A stretch of DNA of 64,000 nt from CAVOHU01 sp963843385 (GCA_963843385.1 CAWJJY010000005.1:620001-684000); one strand, 5' to 3'; counted from the first letter of the stretch, positions 54,703 to 63,056 are shown. The notes: generated from the letters alone by a model not told the origin. A program made the numbers and translations.

Positions 54703-55632
54703 ATGAACCAGTCCCATCTCAGGGGGTGGAAAGAGATCTCCACCTACCTCGGGATCTCTGTCCGAACGGCGCAGCGGTGGGAAACCGAGTTCGGCCTGCC
54801 AATCGTCAGGGTCCCCACCGACAAACACGCCGGTGTCGCCGCGCGTCGCGTTGAGCTCGACGCGTGGTTTCACGAGAACCTGGATCGACTGCGAGAGGAC
54901 TCACAGGCCAGAACGGCTTCAGACGAGGCCGAGGAATCGGAGAACGCCGGAGGTGCCGGGGCGGACGAAGAGCCGGTCGGGACGATCCGAGACGCCAATT
55001 CGGTTCGTCCCTCCTGGCGAGACTCGCGTCTGACGTCCGGGCGAATTCTCATGCTCGTCGCGCTCGGGGTTGTCCTCGTGGCAGGTGCCTGGTTCGGTGC
55101 CTCGCGCTTCATGCGAGGGGGCGAACAACCCGTGACGCCCGTTCCCGAGCTGAGCTTGCCGGAGGGGAGCTCTGCCGCCAACAGCCACGGCCCGGCACCC
55201 GCAACTCGTCGCGCGGTGCTGGTCCTGACGGCAGGCGACGGAACGAGCATGACCGCCCGAATCCGGGAAGGGGAGATGGGCACGGTCAACGTGCCCGGCG
55301 CCGGCAATTTCGGGCTGACACCTCTATTCAGCCAATCAGGGCTGGTTGTCACGCCCTCGAAGCTCGAGGTCATGAACAAGTCAGGGGCGGTTCGAGTCCT
55401 GGTCGGGTCCGGACGCACACTCAAGCAGCGCGCGCCTGAATCGCTCGCGGCGCAAGGAATCCCGATCGTCGTCGAATGGGTTGGAGAAGACCTCGCTTCG
55501 GAGCCGTCGCCAATTCCTTCGGCCCCAAACGAACGCTGTTGCGTCACGTGCGGCATCCTGACGGGCTGCGGTGAAGAGGTCGCTTCCTCGTGCGGAAGTT
55601 GCAGGCTCCCCCACCACGCGCTTCCTCGTTGA
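54703..55632 (+). CDS. HTH / single-span membrane protein with periplasmic domain and C-terminal Cys motif
   Basis: The 309-residue protein has three parts. Residues 7-58 form a MerR/excisionase-like helix-turn-helix (LRGWKEISTYLGISVRTAQ, RWETEFGLP, and RRVELDAWF). An acidic linker leads to one transmembrane segment at 114-132 (RILMLVALGVVLVAGAWFG). The outer region ends with a beta-rich domain at about 168-262 and a tail with C279, C280, C283, C289, C297 and C300: CCVTCG, then CG, then CGSC. I do not know this architecture's function. The HTH in the cytoplasm and Cys motif outside suggest a one-component sensor or redox- or metal-responsive regulator. ATG 54703 matches the paralog's start; ATG 54682 is possible. 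Confidence 0.75.
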   Translation: MNQSHLRGWKEISTYLGISVRTAQRWETEFGLPIVRVPTDKHAGVAARRVELDAWFHENLDRLREDSQARTASDEAEESENAGGAGADEEPVGTIRDANSVRPSWRDSRLTSGRILMLVALGVVLVAGAWFGASRFMRGGEQPVTPVPELSLPEGSSAANSHGPAPATRRAVLVLTAGDGTSMTARIREGEMGTVNVPGAGNFGLTPLFSQSGLVVTPSKLEVMNKSGAVRVLVGSGRTLKQRAPESLAAQGIPIVVEWVGEDLASEPSPIPSAPNERCCVTCGILTGCGEEVASSCGSCRLPHHALPR

Positions 55633-55717
55633 CGCCAACAATCCTGGCGCCGCTCGGGTCCGGCAGACCTGCTTCCCTGAAGACGCCAGTGGCGTGGGGG
55701 CGGCGCACCCGCACCAG

Positions 55718-55746
55718 TTGAACGTCTTGCGCTGGACGGGTAGACT
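55718..55746 (+). promoter_or_regulatory. Sigma70-type promoter of the second HTH-TM gene
   Basis: TTGAAC (55718-55723) and TAGACT (55741-55746), 17 bp apart, lie about 40 bp before ATG 55788. Together with CCCCTGCAC just downstream they resemble the promoter region at 54636, which supports gene duplication. Confidence 0.6.
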
Positions 55747-55787
55747 GGAGCCCCTGCACTCCAACACGTGGCTCCGAGAGGTCGTCG

Positions 55788-56627
55788 ATGAGCAACCAGC
55801 GGCTGAGGGGATGGAAGGCCATCGCCGCCCACCTCGGCACGACCGTGCGCTCTGCCCAGCGATGGGCGGCTGCCAGCGCACTCCCTGTCAGCCGTCTCTC
55901 GAGCAAGCCTGGAGCCGGTGTCTATGCGGTTGCGGCGGAGCTCGACGCGTGGCGAATGGCGCTGGTCAACGCACCGGTACCGGGCAATACGCGTTCATCG
56001 GCTGACATCAGCGTCACCTCGGCTGCCCCAGCCGAGTCAACCGTGGAGGTCGAGCAGGCTGGGTCCGGCCGATCGTCGATCCCGGTGCCCTCACCGCCGC
56101 GTGCGCCCCTGGCACCCATGGTGCCGAAGCCTCGCTGGCGTGTGTTGATCCCGGCTGCGCTGCGGGCGGCAGTTGTGGCTTTTGCCGCGCTGGGCGCTGC
56201 GGGCCCGGCTCGCGCTCCAGCGGTCACATGGGCGGGCTCCCCGCTTGCCCGCTCGGCACTCCTGGAGGCAGTCACCGCTGCCCGAACCACGGCCTCGATG
56301 CAGCCACAGGTCATCTTGTCGCTGAGCGACTCGGCAGGAGTGCGGTGCATCGCCGTCACTCCGAATGCTGAGACCGGGTCGTTTGCGTGTTCCGACTCCG
56401 GCCTGATCAGCTTCACGCCAAGGCTGCAGAACGGATCGATCGAATTGGCGGTCTCGAGCCCCGGCACAGGAGGACTTCCCGCCGGCGCACTCGCGTCGAC
56501 CTCGGCCGGCCGGTTCGTCCTGCTGAAAGGAACGCCGACCTCCCTTCACTCCATGGGTTGGAACCTCAGCGTCACGTGGATCGGGGAAATCGACGCGGCT
56601 TCTGCATCGGCTGGACGGCCCGACTGA
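55788..56627 (+). CDS. HTH / single-span membrane protein, paralog lacking the Cys motif
   Basis: The 279-residue product parallels its neighbour: HTH (LRGWKAIAAHLGTTVRSAQR, then ELDAW) at residues 7-55, a long Pro/Ser-rich linker, one span at about 118-138 (RVLIPAALRAAVVAFAALGA), and a periplasmic beta-rich domain at about 172-268 ending NLSVTWIGEIDA. The ending matches IVVEWVGED of the upstream protein and FLVSWDRT of the downstream one. Only two Cys are present (C187, C201) and there is no Cys tail. It may be a partner or a regulator diverged after duplication. The promoter is its own. Confidence 0.72.
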   Translation: MSNQRLRGWKAIAAHLGTTVRSAQRWAAASALPVSRLSSKPGAGVYAVAAELDAWRMALVNAPVPGNTRSSADISVTSAAPAESTVEVEQAGSGRSSIPVPSPPRAPLAPMVPKPRWRVLIPAALRAAVVAFAALGAAGPARAPAVTWAGSPLARSALLEAVTAARTTASMQPQVILSLSDSAGVRCIAVTPNAETGSFACSDSGLISFTPRLQNGSIELAVSSPGTGGLPAGALASTSAGRFVLLKGTPTSLHSMGWNLSVTWIGEIDAASASAGRPD

Positions 56628-56923
56628 CATCAGCCGTCACGTTGAAGGGTCTTCAGGACAGCCGCTCCAAGCGACAAACCGTCCCTGTCATTCCAGCACG
56701 CCGGTCAAGGACGCCCCGGCGCCTGGGCGTGTCTACCGGTCGCAGCCGGCCTCCAACCGCCCTCCTCCCGCAGTCGTTCGCTCGCGCGAGGTCCGTCGGC
56801 CGTATGAATTCCCATTTTGGCGCAACTTGGCGCGATATGACGCTTGCACCGGTGGGCTTAGGGGCGCATTGTCTCGCGTGACGTCTTCTCTCCCACCTCT
56901 CGCTTGCCACGAAAGGACAGCGA
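56628..56923. other. 296-bp region upstream of the Cys-rich gene, with the 10-bp-periodic box
   Basis: No gene is apparent. The box at 56817-56847 is the only structured feature. No convincing -35/-10 pair is visible between it and the start at 56924, unlike at the two preceding genes. Confidence 0.55.
56817..56847 (+). promoter_or_regulatory. Copy 2 of the 10-bp-periodic TGNCGC box
   Basis: TGGCGC, TGGCGC and TGACGC recur at 10-bp steps and the block ends in TTGC. It is identical at 27 of 31 positions to the minus strand of the box at 33.2 kb. The next gene starts 76 bp downstream in the same orientation. Confidence 0.65.
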
Positions 56924-57538
56924 ATGCGGCATAGCGCGAAAGCTTGGGGATTGCTCGTGCTGCTCCTGATCACGCCCTTCGCCGCAAGTGCGCCGAAGCA
57001 GGACGGCGCGGCCAGGAGCATCCCTGTCTCGCGAGACCTCCTGTGGTTCACCGCCAGCTACGGGACGAACTCGCCCACGCAGTTCGCCATCCTCAATGGC
57101 GGCATGGCGACCGTGTCGATGTTTCCACACGTGAAGCTCGGGCTCGTACCGGTGATGAGCGGTGATCACGTTGTCCTCACGGTCGCCGAGATCACGCCCA
57201 TCGGGACCGGGAGCGGGAGCGAGCGGATTCAGGCCACGGGACAGCTCACACTCACCCTTGGGGCGCCCGTGCAGCTGCCCGGCGCCCCGATGCCGTTCCT
57301 CGTCTCGTGGGATCGCACTCGACCGGCACCGCAGACTGCCCCGCCGGCCTCGCAGGCCCCCTGCAGGGAATGCTGTGTCAATTGCGGCGGGGTGAGCTTC
57401 TGCGGATGCGTGGTCATCGCACCCTGCGGGACCTGCTGCTGCGTGGATTGCGGCGGATGCGACGTTGTGCGGAAATCTGCCTTGGGATCTCCTCCCTCCA
57501 GTCTCCTGCCTGAACTCCTGCGCCGTCCCTCGATCTGA
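56924..57538 (+). CDS. Exported Cys-rich protein related to the two HTH-TM proteins
   Basis: The 204-residue product begins with a signal peptide (LLVLLLITPFAASAPKQ) and has no HTH. A beta-rich domain at about 35-135 (LLWFTASYGTNSPTQFAILN, VSMFPHVKLGLVPVM, and LTLTLGAPVQLPG) has the same pattern and ending as the outer domain of both neighbours. The tail from about residue 147 has twelve Cys: C147, C150, C151, C154, C160, C162, C168, C171-173, C176 and C179. Its CCVNCG-x4-CG-x2-V-x3-CG-x-C spacing matches the tail of the protein at 54703 exactly. It may be a secreted ligand, metal-binding protein or substrate of an unknown modification. AAAGGA lies nine bases before ATG. Confidence 0.72.
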   Translation: MRHSAKAWGLLVLLLITPFAASAPKQDGAARSIPVSRDLLWFTASYGTNSPTQFAILNGGMATVSMFPHVKLGLVPVMSGDHVVLTVAEITPIGTGSGSERIQATGQLTLTLGAPVQLPGAPMPFLVSWDRTRPAPQTAPPASQAPCRECCVNCGGVSFCGCVVIAPCGTCCCVDCGGCDVVRKSALGSPPSSLLPELLRRPSI

Positions 57539-57748
57539 CGCGGCAGCACCAATGGCCTTCCCGCCAGTCTTCGGCCCGACGGAGCACCCGGATCCTGAGC
57601 TGCCGCAGGGTGGCTTCCACCGGCTTGGGCACGTGTCCGTCGGGCCGCCCTTCCAACTCCTCGTCCGCGCGATCTAGAATCTGACCGGCCAGGGCTGGCT
57701 CGCCCGGGCGGGCGCCCTCAACGCCGCCTCTTTCACGTGGAGATCATC

Positions 57749-58744
57749 ATGCCGTCACGGGTCACGCGCCGAGACTTCATCACGTCGGTATCGTCGGTGG
57801 CTGCGCTGAGTGCGCTCTCGCCGCTTCCCCTTTCGATGGAGACGCATGCGGCCGCGCCTCGCGCGCGGGTCGTCGTCTGCAGTACCGCTGATCGCAAGAA
57901 AGGCGTGGCCGCGATCGTCAAGGCCCTCAACGTGGCGGTGCCGAAGGGCAAGGACGTCGTCATCAAGCCGAACTTCAACACGGCGGATCTGGCGCCCGGA
58001 TCGACCCACAACGACACGCTGTGGCAGCTCATCACCGAGCTCAAGGAACGCGACGTGCATTCGGTGACCATCGGCGAGAGCAGCGGACCGCCTGTCACGA
58101 AGAAGGTCATGGAGGACAAGGGCATCTTCGACCTCGCGCGCGACCTCAAGACCTCGGTCGTCAACTTCGAGGAGATCGCCGAGGCCGACTGGGTCCCCGT
58201 GAACCCGCCCGGCAGTCACTGGTCGAACGGCTTCTACATCCCGCGGCTCGTCAGCGAGGCGCCCTTCCTGGTCTCGACCTGCTGCCTGAAGACCCATGGG
58301 TTCGGCGGCGTCCTCTCGATGTCGCTGAAGCTGGGTGTGGGTCTGACGCCCAAGCGGCTGAGGCGGGAGATGCACGGCAACCGGGAGCACATGCGCCGGA
58401 TGATTGCCGAGCTGAATCTCGCCTACAAGCCGGCGTTCATCGTGATGGATGGTGTGGAGACCTTCGTCGACGGCGGGCCGTCATCGGGCAGACGTGCCGC
58501 CGGGAACCTGTTCATCGGCGGAACCGATCGGATAGCGGTCGACGCGGTAGGCGTCGCCATGCTCAAGGAGCTTGGCTCGAACGCAACCATCATGGACAGG
58601 AAGATTTTCGAGCAGGAGCAGATTCAGCGGGCAGTCGAGCTGGGCATCGGCGTTACGAGCCCGGACCTGATCGACGTGGTAGCTGCCGATGCGGCCAGCC
58701 AGCCGCTCGCCGAGAAACTCAAGGCGCGACTGGCGCAAGGGTGA
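57749..58744 (+). CDS. Tat-exported DUF362 family protein
   Basis: The ATG at 57749 follows GTGGAG by eight bases and gives 331 residues. A Tat signal is clear: SRVTRRDFITSVSSVAALSA. The DUF362 domain has VVIKPNFNTADLAPGSTHND, where an Asn and Asp are highly conserved, then VTIGESSGPPVTKKVMEDKG and VDGVETFVDGGPSSGR. Many DUF362 proteins carry a ferredoxin domain, but none is seen here. The biochemical role of the family is unknown. It heads a plus-strand run of exported proteins. Confidence 0.88.
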   Translation: MPSRVTRRDFITSVSSVAALSALSPLPLSMETHAAAPRARVVVCSTADRKKGVAAIVKALNVAVPKGKDVVIKPNFNTADLAPGSTHNDTLWQLITELKERDVHSVTIGESSGPPVTKKVMEDKGIFDLARDLKTSVVNFEEIAEADWVPVNPPGSHWSNGFYIPRLVSEAPFLVSTCCLKTHGFGGVLSMSLKLGVGLTPKRLRREMHGNREHMRRMIAELNLAYKPAFIVMDGVETFVDGGPSSGRRAAGNLFIGGTDRIAVDAVGVAMLKELGSNATIMDRKIFEQEQIQRAVELGIGVTSPDLIDVVAADAASQPLAEKLKARLAQG

Positions 58745-58936
58745 GAACGACAACGGCGGCCCCCTCACCGGTGATGGCTCGGCGCGCCGCCTGCCGAGCG
58801 CGCTCGCGCGCCTCGGGCCGAACCGTCCGGTTGACCTGAAGCCCTGGATGAGGAGAATACTCCGATACCCGGGTGCCTTCATCATGACCCTCGCCGTGTC
58901 TCGGTGAGGGGAGTTTCCCGCACCAGGAGTGGTTTC

Positions 58937-59926
58937 ATGCGATGTGTATTCGTGTGCGCGACGGCGGCACTTGCCGCCATGGCCGTCACTGCCTGCTCGC
59001 ACGATGGGACGGCCCCCGCACAGCCCGTCGCCAGCGCGCCCGCGTCGGCTGCCTCAGCATCCGCCAGCGCGCCTGGAAGCGGCCCGTGCCCGGCCAGCGC
59101 GGGAGGCTGGACGCGAACAGGTGAACCGAAACAGTTCGGGGTCGATGATCTGTGGGAATACATCGATGGAGCGGCCGAGCAGTTTGTCGCCTACGGGTTT
59201 CAGGAGCTGGTCACGGCCACCTACTCGAATCCGGCGGGGGTGACCGCGACGGTGGACGTGTACCAGATGGGCGACTCGTTGCGGGCGTTCGGCATCTACG
59301 CCCAGGAAACGAACCCGGATGCCGAACGGGTCACGGTCGGCGTTGAGGGTCGCGTCAACGCGAACGTGGTGAGCTTCTGGTCGGCTGACTCCTACGTCAA
59401 GATCGTCACTGCTCCGGCCTCGGGAACGTTCACGTCACAGACGATGGCCCTGGCCAATGCGCTCGCGTCGGCCCTCGGACCGGCCGGAGAGCCGCCGGCA
59501 CAATTGAGGGTGTTCCCGCCGAAAGGGCTCGTGCCAGGGTCGGTCAGGTTCACGCCGGCCGACATCCTCGGTCAAAGGGAATTCAGGAATGGCTTCGAGG
59601 CGCAGTATCAGTCCGGCGCAATGCGCTCGACGCTCCTGATGATCCCGTTCGACACGCCGGAGGCTGCGCAAGCGGCTTTGACGCGATACGAGGGATTCCT
59701 CCGCAAGTCCGGGAAGCCTCCCAGTCGGGTTTCGAAGCCCGGAGAGGGCGGATTTGCGGCGGTCGACAGCCTCTCGGGTCTCGTCGTGGCGACGCGAACC
59801 GGTCGCTGGCTGATTGTCTCGGTCGGCGCGTCCGGCCAGGAAGCTGCCACGACGCTCCTCACGGACCTCGCCTCCCGGCTGGCCGAGCACCAGGTATCCT
59901 CCAGGCTGAAAGCAGGAACGTCATGA
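58937..59926 (+). CDS. Exported lipoprotein of DUF6599-like type
   Basis: A 329-residue protein whose ATG at 58937 lies eight bases after AGGAG. The signal peptide ends in a lipobox (MAVTACSHD), so it is probably a lipoprotein with the acylated Cys near residue 22. An Ala/Ser/Pro-rich spacer follows. The domain begins FGVDDLWEYIDGAAEQFVAY, GFQELVTATYSNP; later VYQMGDSLRAFGIYAQETNP and LLMIPFDTPEAAQAALTRYE are visible. The WEYIDGAAE stretch is typical of the DUF6599 group; function unknown. Its stop overlaps the next gene (ATGA). Confidence 0.8.
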   Translation: MRCVFVCATAALAAMAVTACSHDGTAPAQPVASAPASAASASASAPGSGPCPASAGGWTRTGEPKQFGVDDLWEYIDGAAEQFVAYGFQELVTATYSNPAGVTATVDVYQMGDSLRAFGIYAQETNPDAERVTVGVEGRVNANVVSFWSADSYVKIVTAPASGTFTSQTMALANALASALGPAGEPPAQLRVFPPKGLVPGSVRFTPADILGQREFRNGFEAQYQSGAMRSTLLMIPFDTPEAAQAALTRYEGFLRKSGKPPSRVSKPGEGGFAAVDSLSGLVVATRTGRWLIVSVGASGQEAATTLLTDLASRLAEHQVSSRLKAGTS

Positions 59927-61110
59927 GCCGCGTCACACGCCGCGAATTCTTCCGCGCGTCCTCTGCGCTCGCCGCAGGCGCCGCGCTTCCGGGCGTCTCC
60001 GCCTCCGCCGGCCAGCCCGTGCAGCCGGCTCCGCGCGTAAAACGATTCAAGACGCTGGGCAGAACAGGATGGAAGGTCGGTGACATTTCGGCGGGGTCGG
60101 GCCAGCGCGACGCGGGAGTGCTCAACCACGCCTTCGAGTGCGGCATCAACCTGGTCGACACCGGCGCCCAGTACTCAGGGCACGAGGAACTGCTCGGCAA
60201 GGTGCTGCCGAAGTGGCGTGAGAAGGTGTTCGTCCTCGGCAAGTGGGATCCCCCGGTCGTCACGGCAACGGTGACCAAAGGTGAACTGCTCCAGGCGCTC
60301 GACGTGTCGCTCAAGAAGCTGAACACGACCTATATCGACTGCATGATGATTCACTCGATCGGGCATCCCCGGTACGGCGCCCTCGAGCGTATCCAGAACC
60401 CCGCCATCTACGAGGCATGGGACGAAGCCAAGCGGCGAGGGATGATCAAGTTCACCGGCGCGTCGAGCCACGGCGTGCGGATGATCGAAGAGATGAACTG
60501 GGCCCTCGACAACAACCGTTTCGACGTGATCCTCATCGGTGCCAACTTCCTGACCAAGGGCGTCGAACCGGTCCTCAAGAAAGCCCGCGCGAAGGGCGTC
60601 GGCACCGTCGCCATGAAGACGTTGACCACCGTCAGGGCCGACCCGCAGATTCGGGCATTGCAGAACGAACACACCAACGTCCGGCAGGCGTGCCTGAAGT
60701 GGGTGCTCGCCTCGGACCTCTTCGACACGCTGGTCGTGAGCATGAGGAACTACGAGACGGTGGACGAGTATCTCGCCGTCTCCGGCACGACCACGCTCAC
60801 GGCCGAGGACCGGCGCCATCTCGATCTGGCAGAAGCATCCATCAGCCCGCGCTACTGCCGCCCGGGCTGCAGCGGGTGTCACGAGGCCTGCTCGCGTGGC
60901 GTGCCGGTCGCCGATATCCTCCGGTACAAGATGTATTTCGAGAACTACGGCGACGAGAAGTTCGCGATGCAGCGATATGCCATGCTGCCGGCCTCCGCGC
61001 GGCCGTCCGGATGCGAGGGATGCCCGGCGCCCTGCGAGGCTGCGTGCCCGTACGGCCTTCGGATCCGGGATCGGCTCCGGGACGCCGATCGTCAATTGCG
61101 GTTCGCGTGA
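59923..61110 (+). CDS. Tat-exported aldo/keto reductase with Cys-rich ferredoxin-like C-terminus
   Basis: The 395-residue protein has a twin-arginine signal (VTRREFFRASSALAAGAALP) and an aldo/keto reductase barrel: FKTLGRTGWKVGDIS, then INLVDTGAQYSGHEELLG with the catalytic Asp and Tyr, LGKWDPP with Lys, and CMMIHSIGHP with His. The last 80 residues carry two Cys groups, YCRPGCSGCHEACSRGVPVA and CEGCPAPCEAACPYGLRIRD, that resemble [4Fe-4S] ligands of ferredoxin-type AKR proteins. A Tat route suits a protein folded with cofactor in the cytoplasm. Its stop is 10 bp before the next gene. Confidence 0.9.
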   Translation: MSRVTRREFFRASSALAAGAALPGVSASAGQPVQPAPRVKRFKTLGRTGWKVGDISAGSGQRDAGVLNHAFECGINLVDTGAQYSGHEELLGKVLPKWREKVFVLGKWDPPVVTATVTKGELLQALDVSLKKLNTTYIDCMMIHSIGHPRYGALERIQNPAIYEAWDEAKRRGMIKFTGASSHGVRMIEEMNWALDNNRFDVILIGANFLTKGVEPVLKKARAKGVGTVAMKTLTTVRADPQIRALQNEHTNVRQACLKWVLASDLFDTLVVSMRNYETVDEYLAVSGTTTLTAEDRRHLDLAEASISPRYCRPGCSGCHEACSRGVPVADILRYKMYFENYGDEKFAMQRYAMLPASARPSGCEGCPAPCEAACPYGLRIRDRLRDADRQLRFA

Positions 61111-61120
61111 GGAGTCGAAC

Positions 61121-61900
61121 GTGAGACACACGGCAGAGCTGGTGTTCGTCGCTTGGATCTCTGCGCTGGTCTGGTTGCCCGCGCCGTGCCTGGGCGCGCC
61201 GCCCACGGCGCAGAGCGTCGTCGCGAAGTCGGTTGCGGCGCACGGCGGGGACAGGTTGACGGCGTGGAAGACGCTGACCATCAAGGGAACGGTGCCCATG
61301 ATGGACGGCATCGAGTACAAGGCGGCGTACCTGCTGCAGGCCAAGCTGCCGGGAAAGGTGAAGGTCGAGCAGGACATGACGGCCGACCACGGACGCGCGT
61401 TCTACGAGTACTTCCTCAACGACGGCGTCGCCTGGACCCGCCGCAACCTGGTGGCCTCGTCCTACGATGCGGCGCGCATGAAGCGGACGCTCGATCAGTG
61501 TTACGGCGTCGCGTTCTATGCGCGCGAGGGGACATCGCTCGAGTTGCGCCCCGACGCGGATGTGACGTGGACGCCGCCGCCCGCGGCCAAGGGCGGGCCC
61601 GCTTCACCGATGACTCGAGGCGCGTTCGTGGTCGCGCTGAAGGTGGGAGCCGAATCCCGCGAACTCTACATCGACAGGGAAACCTACTTCCTCATCAAGG
61701 AAGTCACCCCGGCCTCGACCCGCATCTACTGGGAGTTCAAACCGTTCGAGGGCGTCACGTGGGCCACCCGCGTGCTCGAGGTCACCAAGACGCGGCAGGG
61801 TGAACAGCAGACACCCTTCACGTTCACGAGCGTGACCTACAAGTCCGCAATCGCCGACTGGATCTTCAACGAGGACATGCCGGCGAAGGGAGCGAAGTAG
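61121..61900 (+). CDS. Exported LolA-like / outer-membrane-lipoprotein-sorting-type protein
   Basis: I start this at GTG 61121, eight bases after GGAG. The 259-residue product has a signal peptide (LVFVAWISALVWLPAPCLGA). The domain opens VVAKSVAAHGGDRLTAWKTL and TIKGTVPMMDGIEYKAAYLL, then KLPGKVKVEQDMTADHGRAF and TRIYWEFKPFEGVTWATRVL, a pattern of antiparallel strands seen in LolA/LolB-like folds that bind lipids or lipoproteins. I could not confirm a specific subfamily. It is likely cotranscribed with the DUF362-lipoprotein-AKR run. Confidence 0.72.
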   Translation: MRHTAELVFVAWISALVWLPAPCLGAPPTAQSVVAKSVAAHGGDRLTAWKTLTIKGTVPMMDGIEYKAAYLLQAKLPGKVKVEQDMTADHGRAFYEYFLNDGVAWTRRNLVASSYDAARMKRTLDQCYGVAFYAREGTSLELRPDADVTWTPPPAAKGGPASPMTRGAFVVALKVGAESRELYIDRETYFLIKEVTPASTRIYWEFKPFEGVTWATRVLEVTKTRQGEQQTPFTFTSVTYKSAIADWIFNEDMPAKGAK

Positions 61901-61903
61901 AGC

Positions 61904-61962
61904 GGCTGGCGACTGGTGGCTGGCGGCTGGCGATGGCTGGCGACTGGCGGCTGGCGGCTGGC
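61904..61962 (+). repeat. Heptamer array of GGCTGGC-type units
   Basis: Eight 7-nt units (GGCTGGC, GACTGGT or GACTGGC) run from 61904 to 61962 with one 3-nt GAT interruption after the fourth. The array starts 3 bp after a stop codon. No inverted arm was found downstream. Confidence 0.85.
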
Positions 61963-62019
61963 GGCGAACAACGAAGTCTGAAGACCCCGGGCTCCACAAG
62001 GTGCATGGCGGCCGGGTTC

Positions 62020-62041
62020 CATCAGTCAGGATCGACTGATG
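62020..62041. terminator. Perfect hairpin between convergent genes
   Basis: CATCAGTC (62020-62027) and GACTGATG (62034-62041) form an 8-bp stem with a 6-base loop between the LolA-like gene and pirin. There is no T-run; it may act as a bidirectional terminator. Confidence 0.45.
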
Positions 62042-62045
62042 CTCG

Positions 62046-62088
62046 GGATGGAGGCCGGGCCTTCATGCGCTGGTCCGGATGGAGGCCG
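62046..62088 (+). repeat. Dispersed GGATGGAGGCCG repeat, copies 2 and 3
   Basis: Two copies at 62046-62057 and 62077-62088, about 30 bp apart, match the copy at 49177. All three lie between genes. Confidence 0.5.
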
Positions 62089-62144
62089 GTTCTTCCCTGG
62101 CCTGAGCGGAGTCGAAGGCAGACCCGGCAACGAGCTCGCGGCCT

Positions 62145-63056
62145 CTACCGTTTGTGCTTCAGAAACGTGCCGCGGTTGTATTCGTCGAAGGCCTCGCGCA
62201 GTTGTTCTTGCGTGTTCATCACGATTGGACCGTACCACGCAACCGGCTCCTGGATCGGAGTGCCTGACACCAGGAGGAAGCGGATGCCCTGTTCACCGGC
62301 CTCGATCCGAATCTCGTCACCCGGATCGAACAGGATCAGCGATCGGTTCTCCACCGGCGCAGACGGCTCCTTGCCCGGCTCCGCGCCGACCTGCTCGGTT
62401 TGCACGGGCCGAGGCGCGGACGCGTCCCGGAAACGGCCCGCGCCGTCGAATACATAGGCGAACACGTTGCGCGATCGCTCGACCGGCAGGCTGCGGTTTC
62501 GTCCCGGCGGCACCCAGACATCGAGGTACTGAGGATCGGCCGCGACGCCGTCCACCGGGCCCGACACCCCCCAGTAGTTGCCGCAGATCACCCGTACCTT
62601 CGTTCCGTCATCGTCGGTGACTTCCGCCACGTCTCCGGCCTTGATGTCCTGGTACCGCGGGTCGGTCATCTTCAGGGACGAGGGCAGGTTGGCCCAAAGC
62701 TGGAAGCCGTGCATGCGGCCGACCGTGTCGCCGTGCGGCATCTCCTGGTGGATGATCCCGCTGCCGGCCGTCATCCACTGGACGTCGCCGGCGCCGATCG
62801 TGCCGGAGTTCCCCATGCTGTCGCCGTGGTCGACGGTTCCGGCGAGCACGTAGGTGATCGTCTCGATGCCGCGGTGCGGATGCCACGGAAAGCCGGCGGA
62901 ATAGTCGGCCGGACGGTCGCCGCGGAAATCATCGAAGAGCAGGAACGGGTCGTAGTCACTGGTCTGGCCAAATCCGAAGGCCCGGCGCAGGTGGACGCCG
63001 GCTCCTTCGATGGTCGGCTTCGACGTCAGAACGCGCCTCACTGGACGAAGAGACAT
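62145..63056 (-). CDS. Pirin family protein
   Basis: The product is 303 residues from ATG 63056, six bases after GGAGG. Two cupin barrels are arranged head to tail. The N-terminal pirin signature FPWHPHRGIETITYVLAGTV and the later SGIIHQEMPHGDTVGRMHGF supply the metal-binding His and Glu residues. The C-terminal barrel (LLVSGTPIQEPVAWYGPIVM) shows the usual degenerate site. Bacterial pirins act as quercetinases or regulators of central metabolism in a few cases; the role here cannot be given. Confidence 0.93.
   Translation of the reverse strand: MSLRPVRRVLTSKPTIEGAGVHLRRAFGFGQTSDYDPFLLFDDFRGDRPADYSAGFPWHPHRGIETITYVLAGTVDHGDSMGNSGTIGAGDVQWMTAGSGIIHQEMPHGDTVGRMHGFQLWANLPSSLKMTDPRYQDIKAGDVAEVTDDDGTKVRVICGNYWGVSGPVDGVAADPQYLDVWVPPGRNRSLPVERSRNVFAYVFDGAGRFRDASAPRPVQTEQVGAEPGKEPSAPVENRSLILFDPGDEIRIEAGEQGIRFLLVSGTPIQEPVAWYGPIVMNTQEQLREAFDEYNRGTFLKHKR

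Noticed and set aside
56817..56847. Sigma54 promoter reading of the box (TGGC...TTGC)
   Set aside because: The GG-to-GC spacing is five bases too long in both copies.
57414..57675. Minus-strand frame with a helical-looking segment after the Cys-rich gene
   Set aside because: Short, overlaps the 3' end of the Cys-rich gene, no start signal or known family; not enough support to annotate.
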